Source of the DNA: Aquipseudomonas guryensis
GTDB taxonomy: Bacteria; Pseudomonadota; Gammaproteobacteria; Pseudomonadales; Pseudomonadaceae
DNA: 64,000 bases
Assembly (NCBI RefSeq): GCF_014164785.1
Contig: NZ_JACJFN010000001.1
Coordinates: 868,001 to 932,000 of the forward strand
Reading direction: 5' to 3'
Program-made: the position numbers and the translations under genes
Part shown: positions 1 to 7,523 of the stretch, one piece after another
Layout: each line of letters begins with the position of its first letter
Numbering within the stretch: position 1 is the stretch's first letter
The notes under the pieces: model-generated
The model's input: the letters and a program-made list of their open reading frames with translations, nothing else
The model's database searches: none
What the model was told of the DNA's origin: nothing

Positions 1-1640
1 TCTGGCTGCAGCTCGGGCTGGGAGGCGATGCGCTTCAAGATCGCGTTCAATTCCCAGGCACTGATCTTGGGCCGCGTTATGTTGCGATAGGGCACGGCGA
101 AGTAGGTTTTCGTCTCTGGATCCAAGAAGTACACCTCACTGATATCGCGAGGATCACGAACGAAGACGAACTTCCGCTTGAGCTTTGCATTCTTCGGATC
201 GCGTGCATGAATCCACGGCCGCAGCACGTCGGCGTAATAGTGAATGTTGTCGATTACTACGCCGTATTCTTGGATCGTTCTTTCTACGTAGGGCATGAAA
301 TCGAACCGCAACTTACGCTCATCGCGGATGGGCTCAGGCAACCCGATGCCTATGGTCGTGCTGGTTCCAAGCAAAAACTGCTCGTAGTACTTGATCGGAG
401 GGACACGGCCGATGCCACGATGTGGTCTCTGGTGATAGACCTTCAACACGAAGATAGAGAACCAGTGTTCGAACTCGGCTAAGGTCATCACAGCGCGCCC
501 CTGAGAGTCGTACTCACCTCGCTCCTCCACGTTCGAAAATGTCGTACCAGGCAACGTCTGAACACGATGCATGAACGTGCGGAACAGCCGCTCTACGTGG
601 CCGCCGTAGTTCGGTAACCCCTTGGGCCGGTTCTCCATCACGATGTTGTATTCGCGGCATGCTCGCTCAAGCATGGTTCCGCGGAACTCTGATGCATTGT
701 CAGCGTAAATCTTGGAAGGAACCCCATAGACCGGCCATCCCGTGTCGATAGACCGCTCCGCCAACCATTGCACTTTCGGAAGGATCGCGTGCGCCAGTGC
801 TAGGCCGGTCGAAAGGGCACCGGGAGGATCGAGCGACGCGCAAAAACCAGCAAGCATTCGCGTGCAGCTATCCGTGACGATCGTCAGATAGCCCCTACCG
901 ATCTCCTGTCGGTACTGTTCATCTACGAAGCACATGTCGATCGGTGAATGATCGATCTGATAGACGGCTAAGGGGACATCAGCGCCGGGGAAAGAGCCTC
1001 GAAGCGGCTGGTACTTCTCTCTGGCTTCTTTGAAACTGTGCCGCTTGGCGACGATCAAGCGATCCTGAAGCCCATCTACCCTTCGGCGGATCGTGGAGAT
1101 GTTGGGAGGAGCGAGCTGCTTTTCTCGGCACGAAAGCGCAATACGCTCCCACAGCTCAACAACAGTGGGGCGCTCTCTAGTTAGGTAGAAAGCCTCAATT
1201 TCTGCCTGGATGATGGTTTCGACGTTTGAGGCCAATCGAGACCTGCCATTGTCGCTTCGTCCGCTGCGCACGAGCGCCGAAACGGTCTTGCTTTCATGCC
1301 ACTTAGCAATCCAGCGATAGACAGTGGCGCGGTTCTTTCCGAACTTGCCAGCAACCTCGTCGATCTCCTGGCGAGTTCGCTTGCGATTCTCGCGCTCCAC
1401 CAAAGGACGTATGGCTTCGAAGCGACTCCAAGCTTCGCTCCATGCCTCGTCTGGAATGGTCATGAGGCCCTGCTTACCTCTGCCAGCAGAGATCTTTTCC
1501 CGGAGTTCAGTAGCAGGTACGAGCTCCATGTGGCCGCTTTCTGAATCCTTGATCAAGACGCGGTCAATCGAGGGAATATCGAGAAGGATCCAATCACGGT
1601 CGCGCCATGAGACAGGGCAACCTGGAACGAGTTTGCTCAT
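1..1640 (-). CDS. tnsB: TnsB/TniA-type DDE transposase, 3' end cut by window edge
   Basis: Catalyses strand transfer of the Tn7-like element in the RNase H-fold retroviral-integrase superfamily. The frame is open from ATG 1640 to the left edge, giving 546 codons without a stop. An HTH-like segment (EVAGKFGKNRATVYRWIAKW) spans residues about 95-114. The catalytic core shows D230 (YQIDHSPID), D314 (YADNASEF) and E350 (GHVERLF), with D-D and D-E spacings of 84 and 36, as in TnsB relatives. The ATG overlaps the tnsA stop as ATGA, implying translational coupling. The C-terminal region continues outside the window. It could equally be named tniA, as in the Tn6022 family. Confidence 0.93.
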   Translation of the reverse strand, partial: MSKLVPGCPVSWRDRDWILLDIPSIDRVLIKDSESGHMELVPATELREKISAGRGKQGLMTIPDEAWSEAWSRFEAIRPLVERENRKRTRQEIDEVAGKFGKNRATVYRWIAKWHESKTVSALVRSGRSDNGRSRLASNVETIIQAEIEAFYLTRERPTVVELWERIALSCREKQLAPPNISTIRRRVDGLQDRLIVAKRHSFKEAREKYQPLRGSFPGADVPLAVYQIDHSPIDMCFVDEQYRQEIGRGYLTIVTDSCTRMLAGFCASLDPPGALSTGLALAHAILPKVQWLAERSIDTGWPVYGVPSKIYADNASEFRGTMLERACREYNIVMENRPKGLPNYGGHVERLFRTFMHRVQTLPGTTFSNVEERGEYDSQGRAVMTLAEFEHWFSIFVLKVYHQRPHRGIGRVPPIKYYEQFLLGTSTTIGIGLPEPIRDERKLRFDFMPYVERTIQEYGVVIDNIHYYADVLRPWIHARDPKNAKLKRKFVFVRDPRDISEVYFLDPETKTYFAVPYRNITRPKISAWELNAILKRIASQPELQP

Positions 1641-2326
1641 ACACAGCCCCCTAGAGCCCAAAGAGGCGATTGCATGGTAAGCGGCTGCACCAGGTCAAAT
1701 CCGATTCGACGTTCAGCCAGGAGCTTCCAGATCGTCGGAAGAATCTCGGCTTGTCGCCAACGATCGGGAGAGATGAACGCAGCCAAAGCACTTGGCGTCG
1801 TTTCGATAAGTTCGTTGATAGCGGTTGTTACAGCCTCTTCTGCAATAGGGTCGAATGACCGGTTTCGGTATGGCAGAAGGAAGCGAGCATTATCGAGATA
1901 GGGGGTTCGGATCTCACGCTCGGTGTACATCTCGAAGAGCCAGCCGCGCTCATCTGCATACCGCTTGGCTGCCCTGATGCGCTCCCGCCAGACGCGCCAT
2001 TGGCCATGGAAAGCCTCGCGGTACTTAATCTCTACCAAGACAGGTCGGCTATCCCGGCGCAGATCGGCTCTCCACTCAATCAGACCGTCTGGTGTGTACC
2101 GGCACCAACTCCCCCCCTGGTCTTGGTACTTCACAACCACCGGCTGCGGGGTGTAGATGTCCACAGAGAAGTCGAACTGGAGCAGGATCATGAAGTCTCG
2201 CTCCAGCGATGACTCGTACCGGTTGCCGTTTGGCATCGTGCCGGTGACGCTCCGGCTCTGAACGCCTATCTGGCGAACCGGCCCGGAGACCAAGGAAGAT
2301 GCTTTGTTTGCACTTAATGGGTTCAT
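1637..2326 (-). CDS. tnsA: TnsA-type endonuclease (TniC-like)
   Basis: This is the second transposase subunit of heteromeric Tn7-family transposases. It has a restriction-endonuclease-like fold that cuts the non-transferred 5' strands, giving cut-and-paste rather than copy-in movement. In the 229-residue product the likely active site is E42 (SSLERDF), D80 (YTPDGLIE) and E99-x-K101 (VLVEIKYRE), with the expected order and spacing. The start ATG 2326 lies only 37 bp from the transposon tip. It is preceded by AGGCGG five bases upstream, so the ribosome-binding site sits inside the terminal sequence. It overlaps tnsB by four bases. Family assignment is firm; the exact subfamily is inferred from the comM target. 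Confidence 0.92.
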   Translation of the reverse strand: MNPLSANKASSLVSGPVRQIGVQSRSVTGTMPNGNRYESSLERDFMILLQFDFSVDIYTPQPVVVKYQDQGGSWCRYTPDGLIEWRADLRRDSRPVLVEIKYREAFHGQWRVWRERIRAAKRYADERGWLFEMYTEREIRTPYLDNARFLLPYRNRSFDPIAEEAVTTAINELIETTPSALAAFISPDRWRQAEILPTIWKLLAERRIGFDLVQPLTMQSPLWALGGCV

Positions 2327-2363
2327 TTATACCGCCTGTTCGCAATTAATTAGATTTCTAACA
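2305..2363. other. Transposon terminal region with two candidate TnsB-binding repeats
   Basis: Read inward from the tip, two similar 14-mers occur: ATTAATTGCGAACA (2350-2337) and ATTAAGTGCAAACA (2318-2305), matching at 12 of 14 positions and 32 bp apart. TnsB-family transposases bind short repeated sites at each end, so these are natural candidates. The inner copy overlaps the first codons of tnsA. CCTGTT/AACAGG (2335-2340 and 2360-2365) also form a short inverted repeat at the tip. Binding itself is inferred. Confidence 0.55.
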
Positions 2364-3017
2364 GGTGGCAGTCGCCCGCAACCGGGAGAAATTACCCTGG
2401 CCCATCAGGGCGTCTTATTCTTGGACGAACTGCCGGAATTCGATCGCAAGGTACTGGAGGTGCTGCGTGAGCCACTGGAAAGCGGGCAGATCGTGATTGC
2501 CCGGGCGCGCGACAAGGTACGCTTTCCCGCCCGCTTCCAGCTGGTGGCAGCAATGAATCCCTGCCCTTGCGGTTATCTGGGCGACCCCAGCGGGCGCTGT
2601 CGCTGCAGCACGGAACAGATCCAGCGCTACCGCGGCAAACTGTCCGGGCCGCTGCTCGACCGCATCGACTTGCACCTTACCGTGGCCCGGGAAAGCACCG
2701 CGCTGCACGCCGACCCCGAGAGCGGGCAGAACAGCGCCAGCATCGCCACCGAAGTCGCCAGTGCGCGGCAGCGGCAGATGCGCCGCCAAGGCTGCGCCAA
2801 TGCCTTTCTCGATCTGTCGGGTTTGCGCCAGCACTGCCCGCTGCAAGCCGACGACCAGCGCTGGCTGGAAAGCGCCTGCGAGCGCCTCAACCTGTCGCTA
2901 CGCGCCGCCCACCGCCTGCTCAAGGTGGCGCGCACCCTGGCCGATCTGCAGCAAGCCGAACAGATCAGCCGCGCGCACCTGGCCGAAGCCCTGCAATACC
3001 GCCCGGCCTCCGGCTAA
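2364..3017 (+). pseudogene. comM: comM (yifB) 3' fragment, split by the transposon
   Basis: ComM is a hexameric AAA+ Mg-chelatase-like helicase that promotes branch migration during natural transformation. The 217-residue remnant starts at GGSRPQPGEITLAHQG and contains the Walker-B region (LFLDELPEF), the conserved AAMNPCPCGYLGDP segment with cysteines, the arginine-finger region and the C-terminal helical domain (SLRAAHRLLKVARTLADL). A complete ComM is about 500 residues, so the N-terminal Lon-like domain and Walker A are missing and presumably lie beyond the far end of the transposon. An apparent ATG at 2304 lies inside transposon sequence and would give a chimeric N-terminus. The stop (TAA 3015-3017) overlaps the convergent LysR gene's stop. 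Confidence 0.93.
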
Positions 3018-3943
3018 GCCGGGATGACGCGCTGTACCTGCGGCAGCTGCATCGCCGCCACTTCGGCCACCAGGAAATCGCGCAACCGGCGCAGGCGCTC
3101 TTCACCCCGGCGGCCACGCGGCCACACCAGGTAGTAGCTGCAGCCGCTGGGCACCGCGCTGGGCCAGGGCAGGCCGAGGCGACCCTGGGCGACATCCTCG
3201 GCGATCATCACCAGATCGCCGATCGACACGCCATAGCCGCGGGCGGCGGCGACCATGCCCAGCTCCAGGGTGTCGAACACCTGGCCGCCCTTGAGCGGCA
3301 CCTGCTCGGCCAGGCCCATGGCCTGCAGCCACTGGCGCCAGTCGCGGCGATCCGGGGTCGGGTGCAGCAGCTCGCTGGCCTGCAGCCGCGCCAGGTCCCA
3401 GGGCTGTTCGGTCAGCGCATCCACCGCGCACACCGGGATCAGCCACTCGGCGAACAGCTCGACCGCCTCCCACTCCTCGGGAAAAGCCACGCCACTGTTG
3501 AGCAGGACCGCGCAGTCGAATGGCTCATGGTGGAAGTCGACCTTGTCCACGTCCATCCAGGCGCTGGTCAGCTGCACTTCGATATCGGCATTGAGCAGGC
3601 GAAAGCGCGACAGCCGCGCCAGCAGCCAGCGCATGGTCAGGGTCGACGGTGCCTTCAGGCGCAGGGTCGCGTCATCCGCACGCAGGGCAGTGCAGGCCCG
3701 CTCCAGCGCATCGAAGCCATCGCGCACACCGGGCAGCAGGGTCCGTCCGGTCTCGCTGAGCTGAAGGTTGCGGCCCTTGCGCTCGAACAGGCGACAGGCG
3801 AAGTATTCTTCCAGAGTGCGGACATGCCGGCTCACCGCGCTCTGGGTGATCGCCAGCTCCTCGGCCGCGCGGGTGAAGGAGGCATGCCGCGCCGCCGCTT
3901 CGAAGGCGCGCAGGGCATAGAGCGGCGGCAAGCGCCGGCTCAT
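3014..3943 (-). CDS. LysR-family regulator, GcvA/AmpR-like
   Basis: This is a DNA-binding transcription factor of 309 residues with an N-terminal winged helix (FEAAARHASFTRAAEELAIT, then QSAVSRHVRTLE) at about residues 14-46 and a C-terminal effector-binding domain. PLYALRAFEAAARHASF is typical of the GcvA branch. ATG 3943 is preferred to an in-frame TTG six bases upstream, because family members start with M-x-R-x-LPPL. It is divergent from the MATE efflux gene (gap 135 bp), the usual layout for a LysR controlling its neighbour; I infer that it regulates the pump. Its stop shares bases CTAA with the comM stop. The effector is unknown. Confidence 0.88.
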   Translation of the reverse strand: MSRRLPPLYALRAFEAAARHASFTRAAEELAITQSAVSRHVRTLEEYFACRLFERKGRNLQLSETGRTLLPGVRDGFDALERACTALRADDATLRLKAPSTLTMRWLLARLSRFRLLNADIEVQLTSAWMDVDKVDFHHEPFDCAVLLNSGVAFPEEWEAVELFAEWLIPVCAVDALTEQPWDLARLQASELLHPTPDRRDWRQWLQAMGLAEQVPLKGGQVFDTLELGMVAAARGYGVSIGDLVMIAEDVAQGRLGLPWPSAVPSGCSYYLVWPRGRRGEERLRRLRDFLVAEVAAMQLPQVQRVIPA

Positions 3944-4078
3944 CGGCAAAATCCATGAGTTTTAGTCATGCATAGCATCTGCTTTTTCATTTTGTGCCAA
4001 CTCGCTTGGCTCAGGAGAATGGCGACATTCTCTGCCGTCCTGGATTTGTCCGGCAAGCCATCTACCTGAGTCAGAATC

Positions 4079-5464
4079 ATGTCATCCGCCGCCCGCCTGG
4101 AACTCCTTGCCCTCGTCCGCCTGGCCGGCCCGCTGATTGCCGCGCAGCTGGCGCATGTGCTGATGGTGTTCACCGACACCCTGATGATGGGCTGGCTCGG
4201 CCCGGCCGAACTGGCCGCCGGCGGCCTCGGCGCGGCCAGCTACTCGTTCATCTCGATCTTCTGCGTCGGTGTACTGGCCGCGGTGGGCAACCTGGTCGCC
4301 ATCCGCCATGGCGCCGAGGACAACCTCGGCGTCACCCGCCTGACCCAGACCGGTCTGTGGCTGGCCTGGGGCCTGGCCCTGGGTGCCGGCCTGCTGCTGT
4401 GGAACCTCGGCCCGCTCCTGGCACATTTCGGCCAGGAGCCACACAACATCGCCGGCGCCCAGCAGTTTCTCTCGACCCTGGTGTTCGCCCTGCCCGGTTA
4501 CCTCAGCTTCATGGCCCTGCGCGGTTTCACCGCCGCCATCGGCCGGCCGGGCCCGGTCATGGCCATCAGCATCGGCGGTGCCGTGGCCAACTTCGCCCTC
4601 AACTATGCGCTGATCCACGGCTGGTTCGGCCTGCCGCCGCTGGGCCTGGCCGGCATCGGCCTGGTCACCGCGCTGGTCAGCAGCGCCATGGCCCTGCTGC
4701 TGGCCTGGCACCTCACCGGGCATGCGGCCTACGCTGCCTATCCGCTGCGCCGCGGCCTGCTCAAACCCTGCCTGGCAGAATTCAAGGAGCTGCTGCGACT
4801 GGGCCTGCCGATTGGCGGCACCTACGCGGTGGAGTCCGGCCTGTTCGCCTTCGCCGCCCTGAGCATGGGCGCCATCGGCAGCCAGGCGCTGGCTGCGCAC
4901 CAGGTAGCAATCATGTCGGTGTACGTGGCCTTCATGGTGCCAGTGGGGATTTCCTACGCCACCACCTTCCGCATCGGCCAGCACTTCGGCGCTGGACGCC
5001 TGATTGATGCCCGCCGCGCCGGACGCCTGGGCATCGCCCTGGGCGCCTGCTGCATGCTCGGCTTCGCTCTGCTGTTCTGGCTGGCACCGCAGTGGGTGGT
5101 GGGCATGTTCCTCGACCTCGACAACCCGGACTTCGCCGAGATCATCGCCCTGGCCGTCAGCCTGCTGGCGGTGGCGGCCTGGTTCGAATTGTTCGACGGC
5201 ATCCAGACCATCGCCATGGGAGCCATCCGCGGCCTCAAGGACGGCAAGACCACCTTCTGGGTCGGCCTAGGTTGCTATTGGGCGATCGGTGCGCCGCTGG
5301 CCTGGGCGCTGGCCTTTCCCCTGGGTTGGGGCGCCGAAGGGGTGTGGTGGGGCCTGGCGGGCGGCCTGGCCTGCGCGGCGATTGGCCTGACCCTGGGTTT
5401 CGAGTGGAAGACTGCGCGCCTGTTACGGCCACAACCGGCCATCGCAGAGACCTGCCTGTCGTAG
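4079..5464 (+). CDS. MATE-family multidrug efflux transporter (NorM type)
   Basis: This is an inner-membrane cation-coupled exporter of drugs and dyes. At 461 residues it matches the NorM length. The hydrophobic profile fits about 12 membrane helices in two repeats, starting LVRLAGPLIAAQLAHVLMVFTDT, with MMGWLGPAELAAG typical of helix 1-2 in NorM/PmpM. Start ATG 4079 has only a weak ribosome-binding site. It is transcribed divergently from a LysR gene. The stop codon TAG (5462-5464) is provided by the left arm of a perfect intergenic inverted repeat, so the last residue or two may have been reset by repeat insertion. Substrate not predictable. Confidence 0.9.
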   Translation: MSSAARLELLALVRLAGPLIAAQLAHVLMVFTDTLMMGWLGPAELAAGGLGAASYSFISIFCVGVLAAVGNLVAIRHGAEDNLGVTRLTQTGLWLAWGLALGAGLLLWNLGPLLAHFGQEPHNIAGAQQFLSTLVFALPGYLSFMALRGFTAAIGRPGPVMAISIGGAVANFALNYALIHGWFGLPPLGLAGIGLVTALVSSAMALLLAWHLTGHAAYAAYPLRRGLLKPCLAEFKELLRLGLPIGGTYAVESGLFAFAALSMGAIGSQALAAHQVAIMSVYVAFMVPVGISYATTFRIGQHFGAGRLIDARRAGRLGIALGACCMLGFALLFWLAPQWVVGMFLDLDNPDFAEIIALAVSLLAVAAWFELFDGIQTIAMGAIRGLKDGKTTFWVGLGCYWAIGAPLAWALAFPLGWGAEGVWWGLAGGLACAAIGLTLGFEWKTARLLRPQPAIAETCLS

Positions 5465-5521
5465 CCCGGATGCAATCCGGGGGACAGAGCTGCCGGCTTT
5501 CCCGGATTGCATCCGGGCTAC
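5461..5521. repeat. REP-like perfect inverted repeat, 21-bp arms
   Basis: The arms are 5461-5481 (starting GTAGCCCGGATGCAATCC) and 5501-5521, exact reverse complements around a 19-base spacer. GTAGCCCGGATGCAATCCGG is a widely dispersed Pseudomonas intergenic palindrome. It lies between the MATE gene and the convergent EAL gene, may end both transcripts, and encodes the MATE stop codon. Confidence 0.9.
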
Positions 5522-5551
5522 GTTCAGGTACGCACGACGCACCCTACAAGG

Positions 5552-7225
5552 TCAGGAAGGCAAACCGGAGAGCAGCGGCTGGCGCACACCAAACACCAGG
5601 AAGCGCGCCAAGTCGGCCAGGGGCAGGGCCTTGCTGATCAGATAACCCTGCACCTGGTCGCAACCGAACTGGCGCAGCAGGGCCAGTTGCTCCGCGTTTT
5701 CCACGCCTTCGGCAACCACTTCCAGATGGAGGTTGTGCGCCAGGTTGATCATCGCCCGCACCAGCTGACGATTCTCCGCGCGCTCGCCCATGCCGCCGAC
5801 GAAACTCTTGTCGATTTTCAGCAGAGTGATCGGCAAGTTGTTCAGGTGCACGAAGGAGGAGAAGCCGGTGCCGAAGTCGTCCAGGGAGAAGCGCACGCCT
5901 AGCCGGCCGAGGGCCTGCATGGTCTGCTGCACCTGGTCGCTGCGGCGCATCACGGCGGTCTCGGTCAGCTCGAATTCGAGCCACTGGGCGTCGACCCCAC
6001 GCTCCTCGATCAAACGCTGCAGGGTGTCCAGCAGCTGGCTGTCCTGGAACTGACGAAATGACAGGTTGACCGCCATGTGCAGCGCCGGCAGGCCACGCCC
6101 ACGCAGCCACTGCATGTCGCGCAGGGCACGCGAGATCACCCAGTAACCCAGCGGCACGATCAGCCCGCTTTCCTCGGCCAGCGGCACGAACTCGTCCGGG
6201 CCGAGCAGGCCGCGTTCGGCATGGCGCCAGCGCACCAGCGCCTCCAGGCCGAGGATGCGCCCGCTCTGCAGACACAGGCGCGGCTGGTAATGCAGCTCCA
6301 GCTCGTCGCGGCGCAGGGCTCGGCGCAGCTCGCTTTCCAGATCGGCCTGGCTGCGCGCACCGCGATTGGTGCGCTCGTCGAAGACATGAAAAGTGCAACC
6401 CTGGGATGCCTTGGCCTGCTGCATGGCGATGTGCGCGTGCCACATCAGCGGGTCGGCACCGGCATCCGCGCGGGCATGGGCGATGCCCAGGCTGCAGCCG
6501 ATCAGCAGGCTCTCGCCATCCACCCAATAGGGTTCGGCGAGGGCTTCGGTGATGCGTTCAGCAATCTTTTCCGCGCGCAGAGGATCGCGCCGGGTATCGA
6601 TCAGCAGGGCAAATTCGTCGCTGCCCAAACGCGCCACGCGATCACCTGCTTCCAGCTGGCTCTTGAGCCGCGCCACCACCTGCAGGATCAGGCGGTCGCC
6701 GGCCTGGTGGCCGAGGGCGTCGTTGGCATGGCGGAAGTTGTCCAGATCGAGATGACCGAGGGCCAGGCCGCGACCACGGGACTCGGCCAGGTGCGCCGCC
6801 AGCAGGGTATGGAAGCCCAGGCGGTTGGCGATGCCGGTCAGCGGATCCTGTTCGGCCAGGCGCTGCAGGGTGTTCTGCAGCTGGCTGCGTTCGCGCGCGT
6901 AGCGCAGGCAACGACGCAGCATGTCGACACTCAGGTTGTCGCGCACCAGCCAGTCGTAGACGTCCTCAGGCGCCTGCTGGGGCTCGCTGTCGAGCAGCAG
7001 CACGATGGGCAGGGGGCATCGTCCGGGTTCGGGCAGGCAGGCGGGGGTGGTCAGCAACAGGCCCGTGCCGGGGTCGTCGAACAGGCTGCTGGCCGCCTCC
7101 CAGGTCGGCGCAGTAATCAGCGGGTAACCGCTGCCCAACGCTTCCAGTCGGCTGCGCAGCAGGGTGGCCCATTCCGGCTGTTCAGCCAGCAGGACCAGGC
7201 GCAAAGGTTCGACAAGCGCGGACAA
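5552..7225 (-). CDS. Cyclic-di-GMP phosphodiesterase with degenerate GGDEF and EAL domains
   Basis: The predicted product of 557 residues degrades c-di-GMP. Residues 1-105 look like a divergent receiver domain. A GGDEF domain follows (DPLTGIANR from 127), with GSDEF (201-205) replacing GGDEF, so cyclase activity is doubtful. The EAL domain runs from about 300-545, with EAL 328-330, NLSFRQF, FELTE, DDFGTG (449-454), KIDKSFV and EGVE (506-509); the phosphodiesterase site looks complete. The start is TTG 7225 behind GGGGAGG, with a short spacing. In P. aeruginosa a similar protein (PA5295, ProE) sits between the MATE gene and rep, as here. Signal sensed unknown. Confidence 0.88.
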   Translation of the reverse strand: MSALVEPLRLVLLAEQPEWATLLRSRLEALGSGYPLITAPTWEAASSLFDDPGTGLLLTTPACLPEPGRCPLPIVLLLDSEPQQAPEDVYDWLVRDNLSVDMLRRCLRYARERSQLQNTLQRLAEQDPLTGIANRLGFHTLLAAHLAESRGRGLALGHLDLDNFRHANDALGHQAGDRLILQVVARLKSQLEAGDRVARLGSDEFALLIDTRRDPLRAEKIAERITEALAEPYWVDGESLLIGCSLGIAHARADAGADPLMWHAHIAMQQAKASQGCTFHVFDERTNRGARSQADLESELRRALRRDELELHYQPRLCLQSGRILGLEALVRWRHAERGLLGPDEFVPLAEESGLIVPLGYWVISRALRDMQWLRGRGLPALHMAVNLSFRQFQDSQLLDTLQRLIEERGVDAQWLEFELTETAVMRRSDQVQQTMQALGRLGVRFSLDDFGTGFSSFVHLNNLPITLLKIDKSFVGGMGERAENRQLVRAMINLAHNLHLEVVAEGVENAEQLALLRQFGCDQVQGYLISKALPLADLARFLVFGVRQPLLSGLPS

Positions 7226-7523
7226 ACGACCTCCCCGGGGTCAGAAGACAGACTTACCTCGTCTGGGTGCGCCGTATTCGGCGTCTCGTGTTTGCGCATC
7301 CCTGTGCAGCTTTCTGCGCATCCTGCGGCAAAGGCATAGCAGGGGCAACCGCCAGCAATCGGAACAAACGTACTTGATCTTTAGAAATAGAGACTTAACG
7401 CACACTATTGAAGCTTTTTATTTAGAGCGAAGCCCGGCCAGGCGCGTCATCGGCCAGCAGCCCGGCGCCATGCCCGGCCTGCTAGAATGCGCGCCTGGTT
7501 TTCCCCTCGTTGATACCTTCGCC
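7226..7523. other. Intergenic region between the EAL gene and rep
   Basis: About 300 bases between divergent genes. The right half (7370-7435) is AT-rich and probably holds the rep promoter, but I could not define a convincing -35/-10 pair. No repeat, RNA or small gene recognised. Confidence 0.5.

Larger units (their letters stand above)
1..2363. mobile_element. One end of a Tn7-like transposon inserted in comM
   Basis: Transposase genes tnsA and tnsB read inward (leftward) from a tip at 2363. The outermost bases, read inward, are TGTTAGAAATC, fitting the 5'-TGT...ACA-3' termini of TnsB-type transposons. Immediately outside, at 2364, comM coding sequence begins in frame (GGSRPQPGEI). Known biology: comM is the usual insertion site of the Tn6022/AbaR-type Tn7 relatives. 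The first five bases outside, GGTGG (2364-2368), are the candidate target-site duplication, but its partner lies beyond the window. Base composition and codon use are less GC-rich than the flanking chromosome. The other end, tnsC/tniQ-type genes and cargo are not visible. Confidence 0.88.

Noticed and set aside
1..2363. CRISPR-associated transposon
   Set aside because: Only tnsA and tnsB are visible and comM insertion points to a protein-targeted Tn7 relative; no repeats or cas genes in the window.
2567..3958. 463-codon + strand frame over comM and antisense to the LysR gene
   Set aside because: Runs out of frame through comM and opposite a well-supported LysR; composition is Arg/Ala/Pro-rich noise.
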